The position numbers and the translations under genes were made by a program. Shown here piece by piece: positions 16,999-26,503 of a stretch of 64,000 nt of DNA. How positions within the stretch are numbered: the stretch's first letter is position 1; each line of letters opens with the position of its first letter. The stretch lies in assembly GCF_963676485.1 (NCBI RefSeq), contig NZ_OY781114.1:2613501-2677500 (forward strand), given 5' to 3'. Source of the DNA: an uncultured Cohaesibacter sp. GTDB taxonomy: Bacteria; Pseudomonadota; Alphaproteobacteria; Rhizobiales; Cohaesibacteraceae. Under the pieces are notes generated by a model that was not told the origin of the DNA, did not search any database, and saw only the letters and a list, made by a program, of their open reading frames with translations.

Positions 16999-18165
16999 TT
17001 AAGCTGGCAATAACTCTTCGACCAGTTTGGCCCAGTAGGACGCGCCGACGGGAATGACTTCATCGTTGAAATCATAGTCCGGGTGATGAAGAGGAGCTGA
17101 ATCACCATTGCCGAGAAAAATGAAGGCTCCCGGACGTTCTTGCAGCATGAAGGAAAAGTCTTCAGCACCCATGGTTGCAACGAAATTGTCATTTACCTTG
17201 TCCGCACCGGCGATGGACTTGGCCACCTTGACGGCGGTCTCCGTCTGGGCTGGATGGTTGACCGTGACCGGATAATCGCGCTTGTAATCGAGGGTTGCCT
17301 TGGCACCATAAACGGCCGCCGTGCCTTCGATGATTTCCTTGAGGCGCTTTTCGGCCATGGTGCGAACTTCCGGATCAAGCGTGCGCACGGTGCCTTCGAT
17401 CAGGCCTGTTTGCGGGATTACATTGTCGGTGAAGCCTGCCTCAACATGACAAAGGGAAATGACAATCGATTTCTGCGGATCGACCGTGCGGCTGGCGATG
17501 GTCTGGATGGCCTGAATGATGGCGGAAATGACCACCACAGTGTCGATGCATTCATGAGGTTTGGCTGCATGGCCCCCCTTGCCTTCGACAGTGATGTAAA
17601 TGCGGTCGGCTGAAGCCATCAGGGCGCCCGGGCAAATTTCGAATGCACCAGCCGGAATGCCCGGCCAATTGTGCATGCCGTAAACCTGCTCGATATTCCA
17701 GCGATCCATCAGGCCGTCTTCCACCATGGCGCGTGCGCCGCCGCCGCCTTCTTCTGCAGGCTGGAAGATGAGAACCACTTCGCCATCGAAATTGCGCGTT
17801 TCCTGCAGATATTTGGCCGCAGCCAGCAGCATGGAGGTGTGACCATCATGGCCACAGGCATGCATTTTGCCTTCGACCTTGGAGGCGTATGGTTTGCCGG
17901 TCGTTTCTTGTAGTGGCAAGGCATCCATATCGGCGCGTAGGCCGATGGTGCGCCCTGACTTGTTGCTCTTGCCCTGAATAACGGCAACAACGCCGGATTG
18001 GCCGACGCCGGACGTGATGTTGGAAATGCCGTAGGATTTCAACTCGGCTATGACGCGGGTTGTCGTTTTGTGGACGTCATATTGCAGTTCCGGATATTCA
18101 TGAAGGTCCTGACGTACTTTCTTGATCTGGTTCTGAAATTCGGCAATTCGGTTGATAATAGGCAT
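16999..18165 (-). CDS. M20-family amidohydrolase (hippurate/N-acyl-amino-acid hydrolase type)
   Basis: A 388-residue zinc peptidase-like enzyme of the M20D group (HipO/AbgB/DapE-like deacylases), which cleave N-acyl groups from amino acids or related amides. Metal-binding motifs are MHACGHDGHTSML and the acidic pair in PAEEGGGGA; GMHNWPG and GAEDFSFML are further family signatures. No signal peptide, so cytoplasmic. It begins at ATG 18165 and is probably monocistronic, ended by its own terminator. The exact substrate cannot be told from sequence. Confidence 0.88.
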   Translation of the reverse strand: MPIINRIAEFQNQIKKVRQDLHEYPELQYDVHKTTTRVIAELKSYGISNITSGVGQSGVVAVIQGKSNKSGRTIGLRADMDALPLQETTGKPYASKVEGKMHACGHDGHTSMLLAAAKYLQETRNFDGEVVLIFQPAEEGGGGARAMVEDGLMDRWNIEQVYGMHNWPGIPAGAFEICPGALMASADRIYITVEGKGGHAAKPHECIDTVVVISAIIQAIQTIASRTVDPQKSIVISLCHVEAGFTDNVIPQTGLIEGTVRTLDPEVRTMAEKRLKEIIEGTAAVYGAKATLDYKRDYPVTVNHPAQTETAVKVAKSIAGADKVNDNFVATMGAEDFSFMLQERPGAFIFLGNGDSAPLHHPDYDFNDEVIPVGASYWAKLVEELLPA

Positions 18166-18481
18166 TGAAGTGACCTTTTGCTTTTCCGGGAGGCTTCTCG
18201 CGCGTCGTCAATTTACGGCGATTTTTATGTCTGGATAAGACTGCATGGTGATGTGGTTTGCCATGCTTTTGGGAGCAGATTAGTCATATGGCTAGGAGGG
18301 GGCAAGCGCTTTTGTTGCAAAATCGAACCTTCTTCGCACCCTTTCTTGCCCTCTTCGTGCGGGAGGGGAGAATGGATCTTTGAAGGGCTGCTCTCTTGTT
18401 CATGCCATGATCTTGCGCTAGAGAAGGGGCTGGATAATTTGCCAAGCCATCGCCCGCTGTTTTTGGGAGCTCTCTTTTTTC
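18166..18481. other. divergent intergenic region
   Basis: A gap of 316 bases between the amidohydrolase (minus) and the DD-carboxypeptidase (plus). It should hold both promoters. No RNA gene, repeat or recognisable regulator site was seen. Confidence 0.4.
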
Positions 18482-19705
18482 ATGATCGACCTTTCTGTCA
18501 TCAGATGCCTGCGTCTGTCCATCAAACGGGCGGTCTGCCGTCCTTTTTTCTTGGCCTTTTTGATGCTGGTTGCCGTTTTTCATGCCCAGCTGGCCTTGGC
18601 CAACGCTGCCGCAAATGGACAGAATAACCTGCCGGATCTTGAGATTTCTCCCAATCCCTTGTTGCTGATGGATGTGGCGACGGGCAACGTGCTGTATCAG
18701 CGTGATGCCAACAAGAAATGGTATCCGGCTTCGCTGACAAAGCTGATGTCGGCCTATGTCATTTTCAAAGCCATCGAAGCGGGCGAGATTTCTGAAGACA
18801 GCGTGCTGACGGTTTCCAAGCATGCACTTTCCTATCCGCCCTCCAAGATGGGGTTGCCGGTGGGGACAAAACTCACCGTGGGCAATGCCCTGCGCATGAT
18901 GCTAGTCAAATCTGCAAATGATATAGCGGCAGCGCTAGCAGAGCGGGTTGCCGGCAGCGAGCCTGCATTTGCCAAGCGCATGAATGCCGAGGCGCAGCGG
19001 CTTGGCATGCACGCTTCCCATTTTGTCAATGCCAACGGGCTCTATGCATCGGGGCATATTTCATCCGCGCGGGATATGGCGTTGGTCGCAAGACAGCTTC
19101 TTGTCGAGTTTCCGCAATATCGGACCTTGTTCCAGATCCCGGCCATCCGGCATGGAAAGAAGGTTCTGCGCTCTTACAATATCTTGCTGGAACATTTTCG
19201 CGGAGCCAATGGCATGAAAACGGGCTTCGTGTGCGCATCCGGGTACAATATCGTCGCGTCGGCCACCCGTGGCGGGCGACAGTTGCTTGCTGTGGTCATG
19301 GGCGCGCCCAATGCGCAAATCCGAGCGGAAACCGCCGCTTTCCTGCTGACCGAAGGTTTCCGGCGGCAGGATATGCGCAGTGGAGCTGGCGTTCCGATCA
19401 CTCAGGAAGCTGCCTTCGGGCCCATCACGTCTGCGGGCAATATGCGCTCTGTGGTCTGCCCCAATGGGCAAGTCAAATGGAACCCGAAAGTGAAATATAG
19501 CAGCAGCTATCTATCGCCTCGCTTCAAGCTCATGGAGCCGGTGCGGGTCTATGCGGGTGTTCGTTCTGTGGAAAGACCGGTGATCCTGCCTCACATGCTG
19601 CCGCAACTGCCTTTGTATGCGCCGAGAGAAAAATCCGTGCTGCCGCTCAAGCAGCAGAAGGGCTCGATCGTCAAATTGGTTCAAATGCCGCGGTCCAAGC
19701 CATAA
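18482..19705 (+). CDS. D-alanyl-D-alanine carboxypeptidase (penicillin-binding protein, DacA/DacF type)
   Basis: A 407-residue S11-family peptidase that trims the terminal D-Ala from peptidoglycan stem peptides in the periplasm. After a positively charged N-terminus and hydrophobic segment (about 20-40, cleavable or anchoring, LALANA) come the three active-site motifs: SLTK (S84, K87), SAN (144-146) and KTG (246-248). A C-terminal basic stretch may aid membrane association. The ribosome binding site is weak (GGGAG 13 bases upstream), so an in-frame start nearby cannot be excluded. It is single, flanked by divergent and convergent genes. Confidence 0.9.
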   Translation: MIDLSVIRCLRLSIKRAVCRPFFLAFLMLVAVFHAQLALANAAANGQNNLPDLEISPNPLLLMDVATGNVLYQRDANKKWYPASLTKLMSAYVIFKAIEAGEISEDSVLTVSKHALSYPPSKMGLPVGTKLTVGNALRMMLVKSANDIAAALAERVAGSEPAFAKRMNAEAQRLGMHASHFVNANGLYASGHISSARDMALVARQLLVEFPQYRTLFQIPAIRHGKKVLRSYNILLEHFRGANGMKTGFVCASGYNIVASATRGGRQLLAVVMGAPNAQIRAETAAFLLTEGFRRQDMRSGAGVPITQEAAFGPITSAGNMRSVVCPNGQVKWNPKVKYSSSYLSPRFKLMEPVRVYAGVRSVERPVILPHMLPQLPLYAPREKSVLPLKQQKGSIVKLVQMPRSKP

Positions 19706-19819
19706 TGTTCTTTTGTGTCTCATTGGCCCAATGCGTGCGCCTTTTGTCTTGGCCTTTGCGTTTTGTGCAGGCATGATGGCGCTTTAAGGGTGGCCCATAC
19801 GGGGAATGGGCATCCGAGT

Positions 19820-20056
19820 TCAGCTTTGCCCTGCCTGTGATCCTTTTTCAATGAGAAAGGTCAGGACATCGCCTTCCTTGCTGCTTTCCAGCAGTTTGTG
19901 GCCTTTCTGATTGCAAAAATGTGGCAGGTCAATTGCTGCCATGGGGTCTGTGGCGAGAACGCGCAACTGGGCCCCTGACGGCATTTGTCCGATGGCCTTT
20001 TGGGTATGAAGGACGGGCAAGGGGCATTTGAGGCCCGTCAGATCCAGATCTTTCAT
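19820..20056 (-). CDS. TusA-family sulfur carrier protein
   Basis: A 78-residue protein with the TusA/SirA signature LDLTGLKCPLPVL, whose C11 would carry the persulfide sulfur. The family relays sulfur to tRNA 2-thiouridine, molybdenum cofactor or other pathways in the cytoplasm. The ATG at 20056 is chosen because GGAG lies six bases upstream. A longer form starting at 20110 would add a short Cys-containing leader but has a poorly placed ribosome binding site. It is divergent from the DUF924 gene. Confidence 0.88.
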   Translation of the reverse strand: MKDLDLTGLKCPLPVLHTQKAIGQMPSGAQLRVLATDPMAAIDLPHFCNQKGHKLLESSKEGDVLTFLIEKGSQAGQS

Positions 20057-20201
20057 CTGCTGCTCCAATTCCTTGTGTGCGGGGCAGGTCATGTTGGGGC
20101 AAGCAGACATAGGCCAGCGTGGCTTCCTGCTTGTCTTCCATTTTTCATTTAAATCTGCAAAAGATCTATATGCGTTTTTGCCTAACTTTGCGAGACAAGA
20201 T

Positions 20202-20741
20202 ATGACTGAACCAAATGATGTCCTGAATTTCTGGTTTTCTACTGATCCCAAGCTCTGGTTCAGCAAGAATGCCGCCTTTGACATGCGCATCCGTGTGGCC
20301 TTCGGGCTGGCGCTGGAAGAGGCGCGCGCGGGGCGTCTTGAGCATTGGGAAAGGGACCTTCGGGGCAAGCGGGCTCTGATCATTCTGCTCGATCAATTTT
20401 CCAGAAATCTGTTTCGGGGGCTTCCCGATGCATTCTCCCATGATGATGTTGCCTTGAAGCTTGCCTATGAGGTGGTTGCGATGCCTGGTTGGGATGACCT
20501 TGAAGCCGCCGAGCAGCAGTTTTCTGTCATGCCGATGATGCATTCAGAGGCGTTGGAAGATCAGCAGAATTGCCTTGCATGGATGAAGCGGATTGGCATC
20601 GAAGCGGCGATTGAGGCCGCGCAGGAGCATTGTGACATTATCAAACGCTTTGGCCGCTTTCCCCATCGCAACGCGGTTTTGGGGAGGAAGACGACAGACG
20701 CCGAGCGTTCATTCCTCGCCAATGGCGGCTTTTCGGGCTAG
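20202..20741 (+). CDS. DUF924 family protein
   Basis: A 179-residue helical protein of the DUF924 family. Visible family features are the N-terminal LNFWFSTDPKLWF, the block LIILLDQFSRNLFRG, MPMMHSEALEDQQ, and FGRFPHRNAVLGR near the C-terminus. The biochemical role of the family is not established; conserved charged and aromatic residues suggest a small-molecule pocket. The start at ATG 20202 leaves a 145-base divergent promoter region with tusA. It is followed by a 240-base gap before the next gene. Confidence 0.85.
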   Translation: MTEPNDVLNFWFSTDPKLWFSKNAAFDMRIRVAFGLALEEARAGRLEHWERDLRGKRALIILLDQFSRNLFRGLPDAFSHDDVALKLAYEVVAMPGWDDLEAAEQQFSVMPMMHSEALEDQQNCLAWMKRIGIEAAIEAAQEHCDIIKRFGRFPHRNAVLGRKTTDAERSFLANGGFSG

Positions 20742-20984
20742 CGTAACGGGCATTTTTTAGTATTTGCGGTTAACCAAAATTTAAGGATTGGGTTTCTTGT
20801 CGGGGGTAATGCGTATAGATTGGCGCTCAGACAAGCGAAAGCGTGGTTGAGGCGGTCTTGACTTTATCTTTGGTAAGAAGCTTTCTAATCTTTGCATTTT
20901 GGAAACGCATTTGTGAAAAAATCTCGTTCTCCAATCGGCTATAAACCAACCGAATGACCGCCGTTTTTTGGGGAAATTGCATTA

Positions 20985-22091
20985 ATGCTCCAGCAGACGA
21001 GGTTTACTCAGAAAATTGCCAGTTTGACCGATCAGTTTGATAATCCATTTGTTGATGACACCTTTATGCGCGCCAGTGAGGGCTTCTTTACGGCGGGCAC
21101 ACTCGATTGTGTCCAATCGGGTGGATATCGACTGCCGTTTGAACATATACGCAATGCAAGCTCGCTGGGCGTCCCCGTTGTGCGGTTTCTTGCTCATGGC
21201 AGCAGTCCTATTGGTGGGGCTTTCTTCAATCCGGAAGGAACGCATGTGCGTGGGGAAGCTGCTTTTCATGCTGCCCTTGATCGTCTCGCTGCTGAAGCGA
21301 AGGCTGATATGTTGCTCTGGCCCTTCTTTCCGCTGGAAGCGCGGGAATATGCCTGGCTGGAAAACTGGTTGGCAAACCGGTTTGGTCTTTCCGATGCGTC
21401 GCATTCCATTCCCATGGCGCGACGCCATAAACGCGCCTATCTCAATTGTGCGTCGGACGCTGTTACCGCCGAGAATGGCGGGCTGCATTTAAGCCGAAAC
21501 AAGCGCAAGACAACAGGGCGCCAATGGCGCAGACTGTCCGAGTTGGGCAAGCTTGAAGTCCTGTCCACACAGGATAGCCTGGATCACACAGAAGCCATCG
21601 AAACTTTCCTGCATGTGGAAGCGTCCGGCTGGAAGACCTCAAAGGGCACGGCTCTTGCTGTCGATGCCCAGTTGAATGCCTTTGTACATACAGTGTTGCC
21701 CACGATGATGGCTGAGGATCACGCAAAGATTGATCTGCTGGTGCTTGACGGGCGGTGTATCGGCGGCCTGGTCAGCTTCAAGGTAGGGCGCGGGCTCTTC
21801 ACCTGGAAGACCGGGATGGACGATGTGTATAAGCGCTATTCTCCCGGCGTTCAGATTCTGCTGGAGACAAGCCGACACGCTATCGCGGATCCGAGTATCG
21901 ATTATATTGACAGTCTGGCAGATAGCGGCCATCCGATTGCGGAGCATATCTGGGGTGGGAGACGATCCGTGGCCTTGCTGTTCATTCCCCTCAATGCACG
22001 CGGCAAACTTGCCGCGTATGGTTTGAGTAAGGCCTATATCGCCAGAGACAGTGCCCGTTATTGGGCGAAAAGGGCACTTGGTCGTGTTTGA
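20985..22091 (+). CDS. GNAT-superfamily acyltransferase (CelD/BcsL-like)
   Basis: A 368-residue protein resembling the acetyltransferases annotated as cellulose-biosynthesis CelD/BcsL-like proteins in Hyphomicrobiales. The C-terminal half has the FemAB/GNAT fold pattern: a helix with IETFLHVEASGWKTSKGTAL, then strands LLVLDGRCIGGLVSFKVG and FTWKTGMDDVYKRYSPGVQIL. No membrane segment or signal peptide was seen. GGGGAAATTGC before ATG 20985 is a good ribosome binding site. Neighbouring genes do not encode polysaccharide synthesis, so the substrate is unknown. Its last 34 bases overlap the convergent CAP-domain gene. Confidence 0.72.
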   Translation: MLQQTRFTQKIASLTDQFDNPFVDDTFMRASEGFFTAGTLDCVQSGGYRLPFEHIRNASSLGVPVVRFLAHGSSPIGGAFFNPEGTHVRGEAAFHAALDRLAAEAKADMLLWPFFPLEAREYAWLENWLANRFGLSDASHSIPMARRHKRAYLNCASDAVTAENGGLHLSRNKRKTTGRQWRRLSELGKLEVLSTQDSLDHTEAIETFLHVEASGWKTSKGTALAVDAQLNAFVHTVLPTMMAEDHAKIDLLVLDGRCIGGLVSFKVGRGLFTWKTGMDDVYKRYSPGVQILLETSRHAIADPSIDYIDSLADSGHPIAEHIWGGRRSVALLFIPLNARGKLAAYGLSKAYIARDSARYWAKRALGRV

Positions 22092-22624
22092 CTGAGCGGC
22101 TGATGGTTGATGCCGTCATCCGGCTTGGCCAGAATGAGAGACCAGAAGACCTTGTATTTCGCGTCACCTCTGAACTGGGTGGCGATCCCCATTTCGGTCA
22201 CGCCTTTTTTGAGCATATTCTTGTTATGCTTGCGAGAATCCCGCCAGCCTGAAAAGGCTTCTGCCAGGGTCCAGTATCCAGCTCCGATATTCTCAGTGGC
22301 CAGAACCGGATCATATCCCGCGCGCTTGAGACGCTTGATGAGAGTCAGATTCGGAGTGAGGGCATGGCTGACCTTGACGGCCTTGGCCATGGCATCGGCT
22401 TCTTCCTGAGCGGCTTCGTTGAGCTTTTCATTGAGGGTCAAGGTCGAGAGCCCGTGGCGCTGGCGGTAGGCGTTGAGCATGTTCAGCGCCGCCTGCGGGT
22501 TGACGCTGACATCGCCTCTGCCAAGATTATCATACATTGCCGGAGAGCTCGGCCCCGGGCCGTTTGAGCAGCTTGCAACGAGCAAGGTCGCCACTGCAGC
22601 TGCTATCATTTTTGTCTTAGTCAT
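22058..22624 (-). CDS. CAP/SCP-domain lipoprotein
   Basis: About 188 residues. The N-terminus is a lipoprotein signal with lipobox LVASC (C19), so the protein is probably anchored in the periplasm. The remainder is a CAP (SCP/PR1-like) domain: LNAYRQRHGLSTLTLNEKLN, SHALTPN, ATENIGAGYWTLAEAFSGWRDSRKH and GVTEMGIAT. Function in bacteria is mostly unknown; envelope or extracellular roles are proposed. The ATG at 22624 overlaps the stop of the upstream mechanosensitive-channel gene by eight bases, implying translational coupling. A second ATG at 22633 is possible. The 3' end overlaps the convergent GNAT gene. Confidence 0.85.
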   Translation of the reverse strand: MTKTKMIAAAVATLLVASCSNGPGPSSPAMYDNLGRGDVSVNPQAALNMLNAYRQRHGLSTLTLNEKLNEAAQEEADAMAKAVKVSHALTPNLTLIKRLKRAGYDPVLATENIGAGYWTLAEAFSGWRDSRKHNKNMLKKGVTEMGIATQFRGDAKYKVFWSLILAKPDDGINHQPLSQTRPSALFAQ

Positions 22625-25274
22625 CGGCCGCATCGACGTCACCTTCTGCTGTGTCTATGGTCTGGGCATCTTCAATGTCAATTTCGTCGGCTTTGGGGCG
22701 GCTTTTGCTTTTCCTCGATTTTCCCGTTACGGCCTTCAGTTCTTCAGGCATAGTGACCGAGCGCACATGCACATCGCGCTGCGGGAACGGGATTTCGATT
22801 TTTGCCTCTTTGAGAGCGCTGAAGATTTCAAAGCGCAAATCGCTCTTCGCCGTCAGCGAGTTGTTGACATCCTGCACATAGCAGCGCAAATCGAAATCGA
22901 GCGAGGAAGCACCGAAATCCATGAAATAGACAACGGGAGCCGGGTAGCTCGTGACATAGTCATTGGCGTCGGCCACCGCGAGCAGGATTTCGCGGACACG
23001 GTCCGGATCGGCATCATAGGAGACGCCAATAGGAACGATGATGCGGCCCATGGAGCCGTTATGCATCCAGTTCATGACCCGGTTGGAAATCAACTCCGAA
23101 TTGGGCACCACCACAGTGGCCCGATCGAAGGTTTCGATCGTTGTGGCACGCACGGAGATTTTCTTCACATAGCCCTGATCAGCCCCCACAACGACCCAGT
23201 CACCGGTCTTGATCGGGCGCTCTACCAGCAGGATGAGGCCGGAGACGAAGTTATTGACGATGCTCTGTAAGCCAAAACCGATACCAACCGAAAGAGCACC
23301 GGCAACCAAAGCGATGTTGGAAAGATCAAGCCCCATATAGGAAAAGGAGACCATCGCGGCGATGATCACGCCCAGATAGCCAAGGCTTGTCTGAATGGAA
23401 CTCTTGAGCCCTGAATCGAGATTGGTGGCGGGCAACCAGCGTTGTTCAATCCAGCGTTCGACGCTTTTGAGCAGCACGATTGCAATGACGAACACCACCA
23501 ATGCACCGATGATGTTGATCGGCGATATGGTCAGGTCACCCAGCTTGACGTTGAAGATGGCATTCTGCAGTGAGGTTATGAAGTCTGTGGACTCAACGCC
23601 CCAGGGCGTGAAGATCAATAGCGCGGCGCTGATATAAAGGAAGATCCGGACGATACCATTCAGCAATACGCCAAGCTGGTTGACCGCGCTGGTGGATACA
23701 CCGATCGCCTTTGAAATGCGTTTCTTGGGCCCATCCGTCGAGCTGAGATGTTCAAGCAGGAAATTGTCTGTGAGGGCGGAGAAAATGCCAAGAAGCCCCA
23801 AAATGACGAACAAGCGCCCCAGTTGCTCGGCGACGAAGGCACCCAGCGAGACATATCCGAGGATGGGGGCCACCGCGATGATCACGCAGATCAACCAGAT
23901 CAGTGGTTGCAGAAAGCGAATGAAGCGGGGCAGGGAAAAACCGCCTTGCTTTTCTTCTGGTAGCACTGTTGTGCCATCACTGTCAGGCTGGGCCGCAATC
24001 AGCATGCGCATGCCGAGGGTGACGAACAGAGCCACGAGGAAAGACGCCGCGCCGTTGATGAAGATGGTGGTTTCCAGTGGAGCGAAGAGCAGCTCGTCCA
24101 CTTCATCAAACAGGGTTTCCACCATGAAGATAGTGATCAGGGCCAGCGTAATGCTGAAGAGGCGGGTCGCGGCGCCTGTTTCCAGATTAAGCGGACGGTA
24201 GTTTGGTCGTCCAGGTGCCAGGAGCACCCGCGCAAGGCCATAAGACAGAGAGGAGGCAAAGACCACAAAAGACAGATGGTGGAACAACATCTCGATACGG
24301 CCGGGCAACAGGTTGGCGTTGCTCAGGATAAGCGTGATGGCCCAGAAAACGGAAATGGGGAAAATCGTGTAGACCAACACGGCCCAGCTGGCAAAATAGC
24401 TGCGTTGCAGCGCTGTCGGCGATTCAAGGCGTGCAAGGCGCGATAGCCCCGTAAAAAGCAAAATGCGCAAGGGGCCGAAGATGAGCAGGAAGACGAAGGT
24501 TAGCGTGGCGAGTATCTGCCAGATCTGCTCGGAGCCCTTGGTGGAAAGATATCCGCCCCAATCGGACATCAGGGTCATGGTGACGCGCCATGTTGTGACG
24601 AGACCGGCCAGCCCTTTAACCCAGAGGGTGGGATCGAGGATCGTATTGCTGCGCTCGAGCAACTGGCTTGTGAAGCGCTTCTGCCTTGCCACTGTGATGC
24701 GGTTGCTCAGCTGTTCGGCGCGCACAAGGGTTGCCGTGACCAGCTTCAGCTGGGAATCAAGCTCGGAGATGTGGGCTTCAAGTTCGTTGCGGCGTTTGGC
24801 CAGCTCTTCGGTTTCGCTGTTTGGACCTGCGATGACCGGTGGTGCGGCTGCTGTGGTTGTCTCCGTATCGCCCTGCGTATCTTCTGACTGTTGCTGCAAT
24901 TGTAACGGATCGGTGAGAGAGGGCGTTTGGGTATCGCTCTTGGCTTTGCTGTCCGGCTGGGGCGTGGCCGGTTTGAGGGCGTCAAACCGAGCCTGGGCTT
25001 CCTGCAGCTGGGGTTGCAAGCGCTCTTTCTGGTTGGTTGCCTCGGTCTTGATATCGTTGAGCTCTGTTCTGAGTTCGGCATAGGCCTTATCGGATAGAGA
25101 CGTCCGTGACAGAGTGGCCTCTATTTTATCAAGTCTGGCAATAAGCGACTCGGTGCTGTTGGAGCTGGAAGTCGGTATGGTCTGCGCACTGGCAAACGAG
25201 AGTGCAGCAAGAAGCAGGCATATTGCCAGATTGGCAATGATCAGGAAGCGATGAACAGGGTTGGTATGTGCCAC
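22617..25274 (-). CDS. MscS-family mechanosensitive channel with DUF3772-type periplasmic region
   Basis: An 885-residue large MscS-like channel. A signal peptide (ending near FASAQ) leads into a periplasmic coiled-coil and low-complexity region, then about ten transmembrane segments. The MscS core includes the pore helix ALSVGIGFGLQSIVNNFVSG, the beta-domain IKTGDWVVVG and RATTIETFDRATVVVPNS, and a C-terminal vestibule. It would release solutes on hypo-osmotic shock. The GTG at 25274 is preferred because AGAGGA precedes it by seven bases and the signal peptide follows at once; a longer start at 25316 has neither advantage. It is co-transcribed with the CAP lipoprotein. Confidence 0.88.
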   Translation of the reverse strand: MAHTNPVHRFLIIANLAICLLLAALSFASAQTIPTSSSNSTESLIARLDKIEATLSRTSLSDKAYAELRTELNDIKTEATNQKERLQPQLQEAQARFDALKPATPQPDSKAKSDTQTPSLTDPLQLQQQSEDTQGDTETTTAAAPPVIAGPNSETEELAKRRNELEAHISELDSQLKLVTATLVRAEQLSNRITVARQKRFTSQLLERSNTILDPTLWVKGLAGLVTTWRVTMTLMSDWGGYLSTKGSEQIWQILATLTFVFLLIFGPLRILLFTGLSRLARLESPTALQRSYFASWAVLVYTIFPISVFWAITLILSNANLLPGRIEMLFHHLSFVVFASSLSYGLARVLLAPGRPNYRPLNLETGAATRLFSITLALITIFMVETLFDEVDELLFAPLETTIFINGAASFLVALFVTLGMRMLIAAQPDSDGTTVLPEEKQGGFSLPRFIRFLQPLIWLICVIIAVAPILGYVSLGAFVAEQLGRLFVILGLLGIFSALTDNFLLEHLSSTDGPKKRISKAIGVSTSAVNQLGVLLNGIVRIFLYISAALLIFTPWGVESTDFITSLQNAIFNVKLGDLTISPINIIGALVVFVIAIVLLKSVERWIEQRWLPATNLDSGLKSSIQTSLGYLGVIIAAMVSFSYMGLDLSNIALVAGALSVGIGFGLQSIVNNFVSGLILLVERPIKTGDWVVVGADQGYVKKISVRATTIETFDRATVVVPNSELISNRVMNWMHNGSMGRIIVPIGVSYDADPDRVREILLAVADANDYVTSYPAPVVYFMDFGASSLDFDLRCYVQDVNNSLTAKSDLRFEIFSALKEAKIEIPFPQRDVHVRSVTMPEELKAVTGKSRKSKSRPKADEIDIEDAQTIDTAEGDVDAADD

Positions 25275-25321
25275 GCAGTGATCCTCTTGCAAAGTGAAAC
25301 AGGCAGAGCCCGCCAAGCAAA

Positions 25322-25446
25322 GTGTCTTTGTTGTCTAATGGAAATCGAAGGCGAACTCAATTCCTTCGATGGGGCAATCAAATCATACGCCAAATATGAA
25401 GGAAATATGTCTTTTTGGAACTTCCCTACTGGTGTCTTTGTTGTCT
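25322..25446. repeat. 15-bp direct repeat pair upstream of ppk2
   Basis: GTGTCTTTGTTGTCT occurs exactly at 25322-25336 and again at 25432-25446, 110 bases apart, in the gap between the channel gene and ppk2. It could be an operator pair or a duplication scar. No coding role is apparent. Confidence 0.5.
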
Positions 25447-25498
25447 CAGCAGTAGGTTTTAATTCAGGATGCTTGATTAAAGAGGGTGAAGCAATAAT

Positions 25499-26341
25499 AT
25501 GACGTTATCATTTGATCTGGACGATCCCGTATTTCCCAAGAAAATCAAAAAAGAAATCATGCAAAGCGGGGGATATCCCTACAAGAGCAAACTCAAGCGC
25601 AAAAAATATGAAGAAGAGCTTGAGGCTCTGCAAATTGAGTTGGTCAAGGCGCAGGAATGGTTGAAGGAAACCGGGGAGCGCGTGGTCTGCGTATTCGAGG
25701 GGCGTGATGCGGCTGGCAAGGGCGGCTGCATAAAGGTGTTGACCCAATATACCAATCCCAGAAATGTGCGCTCTGTTGCGCTTTCCAAACCCAGTGATGT
25801 GGAGCGTGGGCAGTGGTATTTCCAGCGCTATGCTGCACAATTGCCGACACGGGGCGAAATCGTCTTGTTCGATCGCTCCTGGTATAACCGCGCAGGAGTG
25901 GAGCCGGTTATGGGCTTCAGTACGCCAGAGCAGACGGAAAAATTCCTGGTGGATGCGCCGCGCTTTGAGAAGATGGTGCGCGACAGTGGCACACGGCTAT
26001 TCAAATTCTGGCTGAATATCGGGCGCGAAATGCAGTGGAAGCGATTTCATGATCGTCGCCATAGTCCACTCAAGCATTGGAAGCTGTCGCCAATCGACCT
26101 CGAGGCGCTGGAAAAATGGGACGATTATACCGAAGCGCGCAACCGCATGCTGAAAGAGACTCACAAGGATCATTCGCCATGGATTGTCATTCGCGCCAAT
26201 GACAAACGCCGGGCGCGGCTCAATATGATGCGGTATCTGCTCAATGAGCTGCCCTATCCCAAGAAGGACCAATCCGTGCTCGATCCGATTGATCCCAAGA
26301 TTCTGGGCTTTGGCTATGACTTTCTCAAAGAAGGCGACTAG
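25499..26341 (+). CDS. ppk2: polyphosphate kinase 2
   Basis: A 280-residue PPK2-family kinase that transfers phosphate between inorganic polyphosphate and nucleotides, usually making NTP from NDP. The P-loop [10 protein letters not shown] (67-76) and Walker [10 protein letters not shown] (about 123-131) are both intact, as are the lid-region residues [16 protein letters not shown]. Length and the single catalytic domain suggest class I. ATG 25499 follows AGAGGGTGA at a good distance. It is a single gene that ends at a hairpin shared with the convergent znuA. Confidence 0.93.
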   Translation: MTLSFDLDDPVFPKKIKKEIMQSGGYPYKSKLKRKKYEEELEALQIELVKAQEWLKETGERVVCVFEGRDAAGKGGCIKVLTQYTNPRNVRSVALSKPSDVERGQWYFQRYAAQLPTRGEIVLFDRSWYNRAGVEPVMGFSTPEQTEKFLVDAPRFEKMVRDSGTRLFKFWLNIGREMQWKRFHDRRHSPLKHWKLSPIDLEALEKWDDYTEARNRMLKETHKDHSPWIVIRANDKRRARLNMMRYLLNELPYPKKDQSVLDPIDPKILGFGYDFLKEGD

Positions 26342-26387
26342 GCTTGAAGAGTGAGACGAGAAGGCAATAGGCTTGAGGCCAGATATA

Positions 26388-26417
26388 AGAAAAGCGGATA
26401 TTGCTACCCGCTTTTCT
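26388..26417. terminator. bidirectional terminator between ppk2 and znuA
   Basis: Perfect ten-base-pair inverted repeat AGAAAAGCGG (26388-26397) and CCGCTTTTCT (26408-26417) with a ten-base loop, between two convergent genes. The T-rich right arm serves ppk2 and the mirror-image A-rich arm serves znuA. Confidence 0.75.
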
Positions 26418-26503
26418 CACTTCGAATGTCTACAGTCGCTGGTCTTTTGATCGGGAAACAGCGGCGATGCCCAACAATGTGATCGGGACTGCTGTTGGCA
26501 ATC

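Noticed and set aside
25251-25502. 83-codon frame before ppk2
   Set aside because: Overlaps the channel gene start, includes a duplicated non-coding repeat and has no recognisable features.
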